From: Saccopteryx bilineata
Lineage: Eukaryota > Chordata > Mammalia > Chiroptera > Emballonuridae
Assembly (NCBI RefSeq): GCF_036850765.1
Contig: NC_089491.1
Span: 85,964,740 to 86,028,739 of the forward strand
Reading direction: 5' to 3'
Length of the DNA: 64,000 nt
A program made the position numbers and the translations under genes. Shown piece after piece: positions 1 through 12,558 of this stretch; within the stretch, counting starts at the first letter, position 1; the number at the start of each line of letters is the position of its first letter. The notes below the pieces were generated by a model. It was not told the DNA's origin. It saw only the letters and a list, made by a program, of their open reading frames with translations, and ran no database searches.

Positions 1-508
1 AAAATGGAGTGAGGGAGAAGAGCCGGGTATTTGAGATGGTGATGAAGGCGAGGGATGTTGCTTACTGGAATAAATTTAGGGAGTGTAATAGTCAGATCTG
101 GGATACTGTATTTTGATGTAGAACTTACTGGGCTTGATGTGGAAGAAAAGTATTGAAATAAATTAAGGATGATGGGCTCAGGCTTGAGCAAATAGTAGCA
201 TAGTGGTGTCATTTTCTCTGAGGATGAAGACTTAGATCAGGCTGAATATTATGCTTGAGTCATGCTAAGTTTAAGGTACCTGTTATGCATTATAAGGGAA
301 CTCACTATAGAGATGCACTATGGTCCTGCAGCAGAGGCATCTGAGAAGTGCTGTGCTCTCAATGTTGAGCTCTCTGTGACTCTGCAACCTTCACAGGGCT
401 GACTCCTCCAAAGCTAGAATGCTGCTGCCAAAGACAATGGTCATGTCCCAGCAGGGATGTTTATGAATGTATAGAGTGTAACAACTGCTTGATGTTATCT
501 ATTAATTA

Positions 509-836
509 ATTAATTAATTTTAAATTTTTATTTATTTATTTATTTTGTGACAGAGACAGAGAGAGGGACAGACAGAAAGGGAGAGAGATGTGAAGTATCA
601 ATTCCTTGTTGCGGCACCCTAGTTGTTTCTTTTATTGCTTTCTCATATGTGCCTTGACCAGGGGGCTATAGCAGACTGAATGACTCCTTGCTCAAGCCAG
701 CGATCTTGGGCTCAAGCTGGTGAGCTTTGCTCAAACCAGATGAGCCCGTGCTCAAACTGGCGGCCTCAGGGTCTCAAACCTGGGTCCTCTGCATCTCAAT
801 CTGACGATCTATCCACTGCGCCACCGCCCGGTCAGG
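509..836 (-). mobile_element. tRNA-derived SINE (type B, 'gcctgacc-aggcggtgg' head)
   Basis: Reading the minus strand, the element starts at a tRNA-like head (cctgaccgggcggtggcgc) with pol III box B-like sequence, continues through the 'ctcaagctgg' repeated middle, and ends in a purine-rich gacagagac tract and an A-rich tail (T-rich on the plus strand). It is flanked by an imperfect duplication, ttatctattaatt on the left and ttatcttttaatt on the right, as expected for L1-driven retroposition. Confidence 0.9.
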
Positions 837-1224
837 TTATCTTTTAATTTAGAAATGCACTGTTCTTTCTGGCGGTCTATGTGACTGCATACCATATGGA
901 TTTTCTATTTACCCCCTATCAAAAGGGACCACATCATCCCACCACTGGGAGAGAGAAGCTGCTGTGCCCTGGATGTAAGTTTCTCTGATTCAAGCTCTTG
1001 TATGTTTGGATAAGGCTATGTGTCAGTTCTTTGGAATCAATCCTGTCAGACTTTTGGGGCTTTCCCCCAACACACCTCAGAAATGAAGCAGCTAAGTGAG
1101 CAGTTGGCTCTTAACTCTTGAGTTTAGGGAGATATCAGGCCTGAATGCATACATTTTGAAATCATCAGCAATTAGGTGACATTTATAATCATAGGATTAA
1201 TTGAAATCCTTTAGAAAATAATAG
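837..1224. other. Unassigned unique DNA
   Basis: No open frame, repeat or RNA signature that I recognise between the first SINE and the first MIR. Confidence 0.5.
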
Positions 1225-1445
1225 CTACTATTCATTTAGCACCTACCAAATACCAAGTATTGTTCTAAGAGATGCATATGCATTAAATCATTTTTTGATA
1301 CGCAAAACAACCCTACAAGATAAGAAACATTACTATATCAATGTGGCTAATGGGGAATGGAGGCACAGGAAGTTAAATAACTTGTTCAAATCCACACTTT
1401 GTCAAAAAAGAGTGAGAGCTTGAACCTAGGTAATTTGGCACCAGT
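1225..1445 (-). repeat. MIR SINE fragment
   Basis: Shows the reverse-complement MIR pattern in order: 'ttcatttagcacctacc', 'attaaatcat', 'acaaccctacaag', then 'ggcacaggaagttaaataac' and 'gagcttgaacctagg'. Strongly diverged, so an ancient copy. Confidence 0.75.
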
Positions 1446-1884
1446 TTCCAGGCACTAGACAAAAAAAGAGAGCATAGGATTCAGTTCTAATGCAATTTAA
1501 CAGTTTGAGGTCAAATCAGAGAAGCTGGAGTCTGAAAGAGAAGAGTGAAGGGGCAATCAATGAAGAGAGAGGCAGCCTAATTGAGGGTGAGCTGTGAATG
1601 TCTAGATAAGGAAGTTAATAAATAAGAGGTCAATGCATCACTTGTTACAAGAGCAACTGCTTTGGTACTACTATATATTTTTAAATTAAAACAATCTCAG
1701 AAAATAAGCCCTTATCTCTGAGCAAAGTTTGTGAAGTGTATTTGGGGAGCCCATATCTTACATGCTACAGAAATATAAAATTTATGAGTTAAAGATTTAA
1801 GTCTGAGATTCAAACTTTAATTCTTATAAATATATGAGAATATGTTATGAACTGGGACTAAGAAATACTTTCTTAAATAAATAT

Positions 1885-2112
1885 GGCCAACACCTATTGA
1901 ATAATTAAAATGTTAAGTGCAGTTACAATAAGTTAAATGCATTAACAGAATTAATCCTCACAACAATTCTATCAGATTATGCCTACTTTACTGATTGGGA
2001 AACTGAAGCATATAAAACTAAGAACCCAAGGTTGTACAGCTGGTGAGATGTAGAATCAGGACCCAATCCAAGCAGACCAGGTCTAGAAATCATGCTCTTA
2101 ATCATGATGCCT
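1885..2112 (-). repeat. MIR SINE fragment
   Basis: Same antisense MIR order: 'ttaatcctcacaac', 'gggaaactgaagc', 'aggttgtacagctgg', 'tgctcttaa'. Ancient and diverged. Confidence 0.75.
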
Positions 2113-2149
2113 TACTTAGTCTAAGATATGATAAAAATGCACATTCCAT

Positions 2150-2712
2150 AAAGCAAAATATTAATAAATGAGTACATTTAATTAAACTTTTTCCATTGAA
2201 AGTTATCATAGGAAAAAGACCAACCACAAACTGGGAATATATATCTGTAAGATGTTAACCAACAAATGATCAGTATCCAGAATATATAGATTTCTTTAAA
2301 AGATCAATGAAACAAAAATGAATTTCACACAAAAAATAACAGCCAAAAACCTGAAAAGGTATATTTCACAGAGAGATAGTATAAGTCTTCTATTAACTTA
2401 CTAAAACTTGATCTCCTTAATGATTATGGAACTACCAATTAAATCATAATAAGTAACAATTTGATATTCAGGAGTTAGGCAAACATTTAAAAATCTTACA
2501 ATAATTAGCTTTTGGTGAGAATATAGGAAATTAAGCTGTTCATGGAATGTAAACCAGTGCAATTACTTAGGAAAACAATTTGGTGTTGCCTAGTAAAATT
2601 GAAGATGTGTACAATCTAGGCCCCAGTAATATCACTACTAAGTGTTTGTTCCAGAACAACTTTCATGCATGTTTATTAGAAAACGTGTCTGAAATATTTA
2701 TAACAGATTATT
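2150..2712 (+). repeat. Old L1 fragment, 3' part of ORF2
   Basis: Matches the sense-strand L1 ORF2 landscape: an 'aaaagaccaaccac' block, 'atcagtatccagaatatatag', the 'ggtgagaatataggaaatt' segment and 'cccagtaatatcactactaag'. Every reading frame is broken. It is a relic with no coding capacity. Confidence 0.7.
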
Positions 2713-2719
2713 ATTATTA

Positions 2720-5700
2720 TTATACAATGAAACTTTTCTCATTGTCACTGCTGTTGTTGCTATTGTTGCACTGTTATTGCGTGCAAGTTGGCCTTAGAAG
2801 CAGACAAATGGGAAACAGGTAAGTGGATACCTCTGTGAGTTGTGAATCAGAAAGTGGGGTGGTGAGGCATATAGATCTAAATTGGAATGCTGTAGTACAG
2901 AAAGAATGTCATGCTCTGAAAAGGACAGTTGCTGGAACAATACTCTTGATTAACAGCGAGGTAGTGGTATCTACTGCGCAAATAGCTTATGTATAGACAG
3001 TTCATGTGAAAACAGGAAGTAAGGACAAACAGGTGCAGGTACAGGTATGTATGTGTTTGTGGATGCAGTGGTGAGCACTGGTTATTCTTTCTGATTGCCT
3101 CCGTTCTATTAATGAAATGAATGGAAATTCCAGCACTGAGAGTAAGAAGGGGATGCCGGTGATGAAAGTTTGATAACTGGCTGCAGGTATTTAGTTGAAA
3201 AGAAACATTTCCAAAGGAAACAATATACTGGCAAATATTGCCTCCAATCAAATAAATTTCTGTACAACTCTAAATGTCTAATTTTTGTGGTTTTATGCCA
3301 GTCCTCTCACCTCATTTAATCAATGTAATATTTTATCAAAATCTTATAGTAATTGAGAAAATTTTACTTTACTTTGTGTGTAGAAGAGGTAATAAGTATT
3401 GAAAAGGTTAATCGAGACAATGAAAATTAAAAAAAAAAGAAACTTGACTAATCCACAAAGAGATCACTTTCTCCTGAATATTTTACTTTCAGACAAAAAA
3501 TGACTCTGTGCTCTGAAATTGGACTACGGGACTTGATAAATGTTCAAATTTTTTAAAAGAGAAGCTCAAGCATTTTGCCTTGTACTTTCTATTTTTTTCT
3601 GAAGTGGGAATATGGTTTAATGTTTATCTATGTACAAACTCATTACTCTTGTAATCCTAGAGGGTTATGGAAACCTTGGTATATCCATCATATACCTTAT
3701 TTTTGCCCATGGGTAGACACTCAGCATTTCTAAGCAGCCCCGCTACTTCCAAGTAGATAATACCTATTTTTATTGATCTTCAACCTTGACCCACGTAGTA
3801 CCTGTCTCTCTGACAAAAGGCTTTGCCAGTGTACAATAAAGTATTCATGTTGAAGCACATAATTCTGAGGTTTGACATTTTAAAACACTAAAACTTTAAC
3901 TTCCACAGTCCTAAAGTATGAGGAGAATATATAGGGCGCTGAGTCATAACTAGGTAGAAACAAGTAGGAGTAGATAAATCTAGGTGGAGAAATCAAGCCA
4001 CCCACAGGGATTGCCAGAAATAGACTGGGAAGGGTTTTTTTTCCTTCCACCTTTTTTTCAGCTTTGTCTATGAGATTAAGATTTTTGAAATTTGAGTATG
4101 AAGAGCTATTTGCCACAGTTTTGTTGTGAGTTTTGCTCATTCAGTTGAATCTATGGAGCACACCTGTGCTTTTCCCTACCCACTTCTTTCCCCACAGTGC
4201 TCTCTCTCCTTCTTTCTTCTTATAGCAAACAATCTGACCTCTTTGGTCTCTCCCTCAAGCTTCAATGACCCTGTTTTCCCTTAACTTGTTTCCTGAGTCC
4301 ATTTATTCTATAGTTCAGTTCTTCTACCTCTGTAACTTTCTAAACAAACTTTCCCTTTAAAATTTCAGTCTTGGCTCTGAATACTTTCTCCACCAGAACT
4401 CAAGTGCTGGGGTTGCTGAACTGAAGTTAACATCTGGTGCCGTTTTGCCAGTGCTACAAAATAAACTTTCTGGCTTTTATTCATATTTAGCTGCATCATT
4501 CTTAGAGGCAAGCATGCCATCATATTGTTGAAAGACAAGCTAATTTGAAAAGTACTTTGCCATAATTAGATTTTGTTCCAATGAAGTAAGTATTCACTAA
4601 TTTTTTTACAACTTTTTTTTTTTCAGGTGGGTGTGTGTGTGTGTGTGGGGGGGTGCGGGCTGTGTTTATATATGTGTATAATTAGCAATTGTAGTGCTAC
4701 TTTTTGTTTGGTGGAGGCCTTTCTCTGGAATATGAGCTGTTAATGTATGTCATTGTGTGTGTTTCTGTGGTACATTTATATATATAAAAAAGAGACGTAT
4801 AAATACCACACAGGAAATTGGTGGCAATAGCAGCTCAGAGTTATTTGTTGTTGTTGATGTTTAATTTTATTTTGCATCTATATTATTTATAAAAGTTTAT
4901 AAATTTTAACAGAACACATTTCAGCAGAATTGGAAATGGTATCACAAGAAAAAATTGCTTGATGTAGAGCAGTAGGCTCTGTGGCCTGTTTTATAAGTGT
5001 GCCATTTTGTTGTTTACTCTATAAATCATGCATGTAGGAAAAAGAAAAAGAATGACATATTAAATGTTTATGAGAAACTCTGGCATACTATGTTTTTAAA
5101 GTGCAAGGAACAGACAATTAGTTCAGGGATTTGTCATTCAGGTTATTGATCACAATGGGAGTCTAAGTGGAAGGAAAATGTGAATTTCTCCTCAAGTCAA
5201 CAGTCAGTATAGAGATGAAATAACCCTAATTTTGAATTCTCTTTCCTTCTCCAAAGTTTATTATCACTCGGCTTGAAGCACTGAGACCTTTAGCCTTTGA
5301 CTAAGGAAGATAAGAATTACTGAAGGGAGCTATATTTATCCTCTTTTATCAGTTTCAGTGAGGAAGGAAGACATATTTTGATCTCTTTTCTTACTTAAGA
5401 AAAGGCAGGCGTAGCATTATAGATCCTGTTTGCTGAGAAAGAAGAATAACTATATCAATATGATTGAAGGTGTCAGAAATGTTTTGGGAGACAGCGGAAG
5501 CAGAACTCTGAGGTGGGAAAGGTTTGACATAAAGTAGCAGCGGTGCCTGCTTTGTTTTTGTTTTGATTTAATACACCCACTGCGTTTTAAAGCATATTAT
5601 ACTAGAAGAGCACACTGCTATTTGCAGAATTGATGAGAGTGTGTTTTGTGGGCATTTGCCCATGTTTTACCTCCACGTTTAAATTAATAAGTAAATATAA

Positions 5701-7055
5701 TTTAACAATTTTTGTAAAGGGTCTGGTAGAATTTTCCTCCTGCCCCTGGTTGAAAATCTTATATACTTCTCAGCTGGATGACAAGGAAGGGAAGGATTTT
5801 TTAGGTAACAGATTGTTTTAATAAAAGGTACCCCTTACCCACAGAGATTGTCTGCTGCATCCATGGCGGCTGCTATAAGTATTTGAGCTGTAATAGAAAT
5901 AAATAGCTAAAAATAAAATAAGTATTTGAGTTGTAATAAAAACAAATAACTAAAGAAAGTGAATCACACCCATATTTATCCTTGTATTCTTAATTTTTTT
6001 TATTTGTTTACTTTTGTGCATTTTGATGAGGCACTTCACTTCCCAGTGATTTAGTTTTCATATTCACATCATGAGGTCCATAGTGTGCTTTTATAACCCT
6101 GCTGAGAGGATCAATGTGGTCCATGTACATGAAGGGGCTTAATAAATAGTATGTGATTTGAGCTTTCTGGATGAAAGTTGCTACGTGAGTACAAAGTAGA
6201 GCAGCCTCCCACAGGTAATGCCTTTGCCTGTATAACTCTGATTATAGGCTTTCTTTATCTCTTCAAAGCAGAGATTTTTCTCCTTGATTCCTCCCTGTAT
6301 CTTAGTTGCAGAAGCTAAGATGCCTATTTACTCAGTACCGCTTCCTTTTGAGCATGCATACACCAATCAAGAAATATACTTGCAGAGAGATTTGTTTACT
6401 TGGTGCACACATGGTCAATCACATAAACGCAAATAGGAAAAAGGAACAGTCTGAAAAGAATGCTCACATCACATCAAGCCCCCAGATGGCTCTCAGAACC
6501 TCTGCCATCTCAGGTGGAACCAAATTTTAGAATACACATTTTCAAGTAAAGCATTTGAATCCCAAGAATATTCACTAAAGTGTTTGTTAGGATTTATTTA
6601 AATTTGATTTCACTAAATTCTCATTTCCTGTGCAGCTCTAGATAAAAGTGATAATAAGAAATGACTTTATATAACATTTTGAAGTGTATACAAAACATTT
6701 TCACAAACATGATTTATTTTGTTCCTTGGAAGAACCATGTGAGACAGAAAGGACCTGTGCTTTTAGAAAGGCTTACTTGTCAATAAATACCTTGTTAAGT
6801 GTCAAGATGTAATTAAAACAAATATTTTCAGTGCTTTTCCACGTGTTCAGGAATAGTGAATTTCACCACATATTTTATATCTGATTAATAAATAGAGGCT
6901 ATCTGTAAGTGCTGTGGTTAGGATTTTTAGGCTATTTCCAGTATCTGAGGGGAAGAGTACAATGACTGATTAGTGATTTCTGCTCTATATGTGGGCAGAA
7001 ACCTGGGTCATGAGTGATGCCTAGCTCCCAACCCAGAAACGCACTGTAATGTGGG
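2720..7055. other. Mostly unique AT-rich DNA
   Basis: No supported gene. Short open frames here are not conserved-looking. A (GT)n run lies at about 4,628-4,647. The stretch 4,150-4,440, with a pyrimidine-rich 3' part and 'tttcagtcttggctctg', resembles the 3' portion of a retroviral LTR, but I cannot place its ends. A 43-bp duplication at 5,875-5,960 is listed separately. Confidence 0.5.
5875..5960 (+). repeat. 43-bp tandem duplication
   Basis: Two adjacent copies starting at 'ataagtatttgag' (5,875 and 5,918), differing at a few sites such as gctg/gttg and atagaaat/ataaaaac. A simple local duplication in A-rich sequence. Confidence 0.75.
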
Positions 7056-7421
7056 TGTCATAGACCGGAAATCTATGTGTGCTCTCTACCCCAATTCATA
7101 CATCGAAATCTAATTCTTAATGTGATAATGTTTGAAAGTAGGGACTTTAGAAAGTAATTAGGTCACAAGGGTGGAGCTCTCCTGAATGGGACATGTGCCC
7201 TTAGTAGAAGAGGCCAGAGAACTAGCTTGCTGTTTCTACCGTGTGAGGACACACTAAGAAGATGGCCCTCTGTAAAAGGGAGGAGGTTATTCACCAGAAC
7301 CTGTCTATACTGGCACCCTGATCATGGACTTCTAGCCTCCAGAACTATGAGAAATAAATTCCTGTTATTTATAAGCCACCCAGTCTGGCACTTTGTTACA
7401 GAAACTTGAATTGACAAAGAT
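7056..7421 (+). repeat. MaLR solo LTR (MST/THE type)
   Basis: The order of landmarks follows the MST/THE LTR: start 'tgtcatagac', 'ccccaattcatacatcgaaat', 'aggtcacaagggtggagc', 'gtgaggacacactaagaagatgg', 'cctccagaactatgagaaataaa' (polyadenylation signal), 'ataagccacccagtctggc', and a terminal 'ttgacaaaga'. About 365 bp, near full length for this family, with no internal retroviral sequence beside it. Target duplication not convincingly preserved. Confidence 0.85.
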
Positions 7422-7427
7422 GGTGTG

Positions 7428-7430
<3 letters not shown>

Positions 7431-7460
<30 letters not shown>
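7431..7460. repeat. (AT)n microsatellite
   Basis: About 15 uninterrupted AT units directly downstream of the MaLR LTR. Confidence 0.95.
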
Positions 7461-7463
<3 letters not shown>

Positions 7464-7639
7464 TTCTAAAAACTAATTTTGTCCCTGTGGCACTCAGGTG
7501 AAATACAATAGGTATCTCTGAACCATTTGTGCCAGGGGTATGGGCTGAGCGTTTATATAGGCATAACTGCTTGATCTAAAAGAATTTAATCAAAGTACTC
7601 CTTTCCCTAAATTTCTAATTTTTTTTGTCTTGTTTTTTC

Positions 7640-8010
7640 TTTTTTTTCAATTAATTTTAATGGAGTGACATTAATAAATCAGGATACGTATGTCAGGTTA
7701 TTTTGACATTTAATTAGGTTGCATACTCATCACCCAAAGTCAAATTTTCTTCTGTCAACCTTCTATCTGGTTTTCTTTGTGCCCCTCCCCTCCCCCCTTC
7801 CACTCCCCCCACCCCGTAACCCCCACACTCTTGTTCATGTCTCTTAGTCTCATTTTTATGTCCCACCTATGTATAGAATCATATAGTTTTTAGTTTTCTC
7901 TGATTTACTTATTTCACTCAATATAATGTATCAAGATCCATTCATGTTGTTGTAAATGATTTTGAAATGTGGCATTCTATTATGATATAAGTATGTGTTT
8001 CCTTGATCTT
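7640..8010 (-). repeat. 5'-truncated L1, 3' end
   Basis: Antisense L1 3' UTR: T-rich tail, 'aattttaatggagtgacatt', 'ggttattttgacatt', a C-rich 'gcccctcccctcccccc' tract (purine tract on the L1 strand), then 'atagaatcatatag' and 'catgttgttgtaaatg'. The segment at 60,840-61,040 belongs to the same family, judged by the shared tail region. Confidence 0.75.
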
Positions 8011-9239
8011 TCTCTGAGTACTTATTTATTTATTTATTATATTCATAAAAGCTTCTGCTTATCCTTTAGAAACTCATGTAGTGCTTGGGTTGGGTGATAT
8101 TTATTTAGAAAATCTGATGCATGAGAATGAGACTGTAAATACAGGGAGTAACATACTTCTTTCTAGATAGTCATTGGTAACATGAAGAAGAAAGAAGGGG
8201 AGATAATTTGAAATAGAAGTAATAAGGCAGAGGAATTTCTTAATTTCTTGTCATAATATCAGGTAAGTGACAGTCTGTCTTTAGTTTGGTGAGGATAGCA
8301 TTGCTTGCTGAAGAAAATTACTTTAGGAGAACATTAATATTATGGTAAATAATTTAGTCCTATTAACCACAGGAATTATCCTATCTTAACAGATACATCA
8401 GAAGATTTGTCTTTTGTCTTTTAAGAAAATGATGGAAGACTCACACATTTAAAATTATTTTTGAGGCTGACTATCTCTGGGTGCATAACTATACTGATAT
8501 TTTCCCATCAGTTTGCAGACAATTGGCCCACTTTGGAGATGAGTCATTCAGTTCCATTTTCAATCTTGGCATTGAAAAATACATAGATATTTCTAGTGTG
8601 AAAAAAGACATTTCCATATTTTGCCTTAAAATTAGATTTAGAACCATTTGACCTGTTATTTCACCAGAAGACTCTTTGCCATAAATTTTTTCTTAAAAAA
8701 TGCTCTGATACATTTTTATAGTTGGGAACGACCATTTTAAAATATGAATTACATTTTTCACTGGGTGATTCTCTTCCACATTTGTCTCTTTTGCTCAGTA
8801 TCTCCTCTGAGTTGCAGAATATATATACTTAAAAAAAAGTTTTGGATCAACCAAGAAAGTTGGATATCATCTCTGAATCTCTGATACTTGCTTCTCCCTG
8901 ACCCTCCTATAACCTCCCATCTCTATGCTCCATGATTCACTCCCGAATCATCTCTAAAATCTGACCATAACAGTCTGAATACATAGTTAGCAACTTTAGG
9001 CTTAACTGTAGGCCAAGATAACAATCTATCCCTGTACATTTAATGATGGCATAACTGATTTTCCTATAGTTACCCTTAACCGTCCCTTATTCATTCTTCA
9101 GAATGAACTCTTCCAATGAAGCTAGTATAGATTCTTCTTCACAATACTAGAGTGTAAAAACATTTTTATTATATGCAACCAAATTGAATCCACTCTAGGA
9201 CACAGCTACCTTGGATGTTGGGAAATCCAGTCTCATTTG
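8011..9239. other. Unassigned unique DNA
   Basis: A short (TTTA)n run at about 8,022-8,038, otherwise AT-rich sequence with no recognisable gene or repeat. Confidence 0.5.
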
Positions 9240-9435
9240 GTATGGTTGATTTATATCAGGAAGGACTGAGTCAGACTATCTGATCTCAAATACTAAATTT
9301 ATAAGCCATGCAATATTGAGCAAATTATCTTTTGAAGCCTCATCCTCTTTTCTCATGTGTAAAGTAGAAATAACAATAGTTTTTAACTTAAAGTAGTTGT
9401 CAGTAAAGCTCTTAGCGTGGTGCTGGACATAAAAT
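9240..9435 (+). repeat. MIR SINE fragment
   Basis: Sense MIR order: 'gagtcagactatctgatctcaaat', 'gagcaaattatctt', 'cctcatcctcttttctcatgtg', 'gtaaagtagaaataacaat', 'agctcttagcgtggtgctgg'. Diverged. Confidence 0.65.
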
Positions 9436-9879
9436 AGTGAAAATCGTTCTCAAAGCTGATGTGAGCAGCATTCACTGCCTGCTCCACCTCCAGAGCCTCA
9501 GGGCTTGGGCACGCCCACAGGAACTCTCACTGGAGTCTTCTGGTCATCATTCATATTGTATACCTTCTACAGGAATTCTGCACTGAAAAATCAAGCCATG
9601 GGACTCTGCTATAATATAAATCCCTCACCTTCACCCCTAGCCTCATCCCTTATTGTAGTCTAACACCACATAACTGATATGATGGTGGTTTTGAAAATTT
9701 GGGGAAGGAAAAGGAAATGAAAATAACATAACTACTAAGCCCTCTGGATACATAATCCTGGTCTCTCTCCTTATGTCAGCATGGGAAAAGGAGAAGCTGT
9801 GTTTTATTTATTATCCTTAATAACCTCTCTCGTTATTCCAAACTCAATTCTTATCATGTCACCGACCTTGACTGAGAAT

Positions 9880-10235
9880 CCTTGAAGGCCAAGTTCCTTT
9901 CAGGCACAGACCTTGTGCCAGTATTTTTCCTCTCTTTCTTTGCCTGGTGAATTTCTACTGGTCCTTCATATCTCAGATCAAACCTACTCAGAAAAGCCTT
10001 CTCTGCTCTGCCAGGTGAAGGTAAATCTACCTGTTACATATTTTATATTTCTGTGTGTTCCTCCTCCCAGAACCCATCACAATTTTTAATGATCTTAATG
10101 TATATATGGTATTTTTTTCCTACCAGAGTGAAAGTTCTAGGTATGTAGAGACCACATGTATAAAGACAGAAAATTTTGGAATCAACAGAGTGCTTGGCAT
10201 GCAGTAACAATAACTGTTGGCTGACTGAATAGGTA
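9880..10235 (+). repeat. L2 LINE 3' end fragment
   Basis: Carries the L2 tail pattern 'ccagagtgaaagttctagg ... gtgcttggcatgcagtaac ... ggctgactgaatagg', with a pyrimidine-rich protein-end region before it ('ccttcatatctcagatcaaa'). Ancient. Confidence 0.6.
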
Positions 10236-10670
10236 ATTTTTCATAAGTGTTGAGAATTTATATTGTCTGAAGAACTTGACTGCTTTTTAATATTTATTTT
10301 TACTTTTAAGGCTTTTAAATCTGTAAAGGACAGCAAATATGCGTAATCTATTCTTAATTATGTTATAACTCAGGAACAATTTTTATGTTTGGATTTTCTC
10401 ATTGTCTTCATTGACCAAGCATAGGAATGTTGTCCACATTTTTTATTGCAAGTTACTGGTATTTAGAATTAATCTTTTGATAAAACATTACGCACACATA
10501 TCAATTTACAAGCACACATAAAAAGATAAATAGAAACTTCCTTTTTGGATGAAATTAACTATGGATTCTCCAAAGTTACCTTCTCTACTTTTTCTTCTCT
10601 ATTGTTAAATAGAAGGCCTGTGGCCCAAAACAGCATTGCTCATGCTGAAATAGTCCATGCTACCAAACCC
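10236..10670. other. Unassigned unique DNA
   Basis: AT-rich, no supported feature. Confidence 0.5.
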
Positions 10671-10673
10671 AGA

Positions 10674-12370
10674 TTTGTTATAAAGTATATATTACCTTAA
10701 TACCGCGATTACATAGAGACCCTAGATTTGCTATAAAGTATATTACCTTAATTCCACAGGTTACATAGAGACACTGAGACAGGATACAGAAGAAATTTTA
10801 GGAGATTTATTAATAAGCTGGCTACAAACGACTTAAACGGGATATAGCTAACCAAAATCGTGTAGCCTCGAATATAGCTCTGAGGCTAGTTATATAGACA
10901 TGATCACATACAGGTTGGGGGAGCATTACACAATAGTTAATTACTAACAAGTTTGCAACTTTTATTTATTGGATCTATTGAAAGGAAAAAACAGTTCTAC
11001 ATATTAAAACTTACAAGGTAACACAATAGCAAAAAATGTTGTTTTTCATATCAACACAGTAGCGAAAAGTGTTGTTTTAAATATCAAAAGACATCCCCAA
11101 ATCTTCTACTGCAGGGGTCCCTAAACTTTTTACACAAGGGGCCAGTTCACTGTCCCTCAGACTGTTGGAGGGCCAGACTATAAAAAAAAACTATAAACAA
11201 ATCCCTATGCATACTGCACAAATCTTATTTTAAAGTAAGAAAACAAAACGGGAACAAATACAATATTTAAAATAAAGAACAAGTAAATTTAAATCAACAA
11301 ACTGACCAGTATTTCAATGGAACTATGGGCCTGCTTTTGGCTAATGAGATGGTCAGTGTGCTCCTCTCACTGACCACCAATGAAAGAGGTGCGCCTTCCA
11401 GAAGTGCAGCGGGGGCCGGATAAATGGACTCAGGGGGCCGCATGTGGCCCGCGAGCCGTAGTTTGGGGACCCCTGTTCTACTGTCTACCCCCTATCCCCT
11501 TGAGGCACATACATCAATCACACAATTTCAGGATAGAAGGAGGCTTACATGATGTCAGAGAATAAGCGTTTGTAAATCGCCCATTAAGGAGAAAGAAAGG
11601 GGAGAGGAAAGGGCTGCTCAAATCTCTCTTCCCTCTCCCACATTCCTGGCTGTTTACCTTCTTCCTCACAGGTGTGGGGAAGAGAGGAGGTCCAAGTCTC
11701 CTTCCTCCTTCCATTCAAAACCTAGTACAAAAACTTCTCTATTTACAATATAATAGCCCTTCCTAAGCAGGAATGCGATCTGCCATCTTGAGCTGGTTGT
11801 AAAGCACACACAAGTATAAAAATCATATTTACAAAATCTCTCTGAACGCTTGGCCTAAATCATAAAATGCCTGTTAAGCCTTTTAGTAAAAGGAGGTTTC
11901 TTATCTCAGTACATAGTATGTCCTTCTAAGCCAGGAAGCTCCCACATTCTTCTCCCTCCATTCTCTGCAGAAAGGAGGGGGCAAGAAGCCTGACTCTTCC
12001 TTCTAAAATACTAATGTTAATTTTTGCAATTTTTCAGCACCTTATCACATTTTAATACCTAATCTAACTGCAGTGTCAACCTCTCCTAGAACTATAATCT
12101 GAATTAGCCAGTCTGGAATTGTCTGATCAAGCATCAGTAAGGTAATCTGTCACTTAGGTTCTCTTCATCCCCCATAGAAAGAATAGGTAAACAGCACGAT
12201 TAAAACAAACAACAAACAAACAAACAAAAAACTTGTCATTCCATTCCTCCTAAAATAAGATGTTTTGGTCTAAAAATAATCTGTTCTTTTGTTAATAGCT
12301 CCTTGCCCTGAGGAACCACTGAGCCACTTCACCCGCAGGTGTTGTAAGGTACCAAAAACTACAGAATTAA
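10674..12370 (-). repeat. ERV LTR-like block (probable class II type), antisense, carrying a hAT insertion
   Basis: Read on the minus strand the lower-coordinate part has promoter-to-poly(A) order: a TATA-like box (seen as ttatatag at 10,889-10,896), then an AATAAA signal (tttatt at 10,806-10,811), then a 'tgtctcagtgtctctatg' U5-like end. The last ~57 bp (from 'gatttgttataaag') occurs twice in tandem at 10,674-10,790. Upstream on that strand lie a long purine-rich stretch and other retrovirus-like sequence to about 12,370, but no readable gag, pol or env frame. The upper boundary and the class are inference; a different old LTR family is possible. Confidence 0.45.
11112..11475 (+). mobile_element. 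Non-autonomous hAT element (type A, CAGGGGTCCC ends)
   Basis: Terminal inverted repeats caggggtccctaaac and gtttggggacccctg bound a 364-bp element with no transposase. Perfect 8-bp target duplications ttctactg lie at 11,104-11,111 and 11,476-11,483, the diagnostic size for hAT transposition. It sits inside the ERV-like block and is therefore younger. A reversed relative occurs at 14,713-15,041. Confidence 0.93.
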
Positions 12371-12558
12371 TATTAATATTTTAAGAGGCTTGGAGAACAT
12401 TTTATTAATTTGGGTTAAGGTGTGCAGAGAAATTGTGAGAATAGTCTCTGTACTGTGCGACTGGCATAGTCAGGATGGCCCTTGGCATTGTATTGTAAAT
12501 GCAAAGAGGAGGAAAACATGGATCCCCAGACATTCCATCATGCCTGTGGGGAAAAGGG

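Noticed and set aside
2580..2822. 80-codon frame with a leucine-rich stretch resembling a signal peptide
   Set aside because: Starts within an old L1 relic and the leucine run is a (ttg/ctg) low-complexity stretch.
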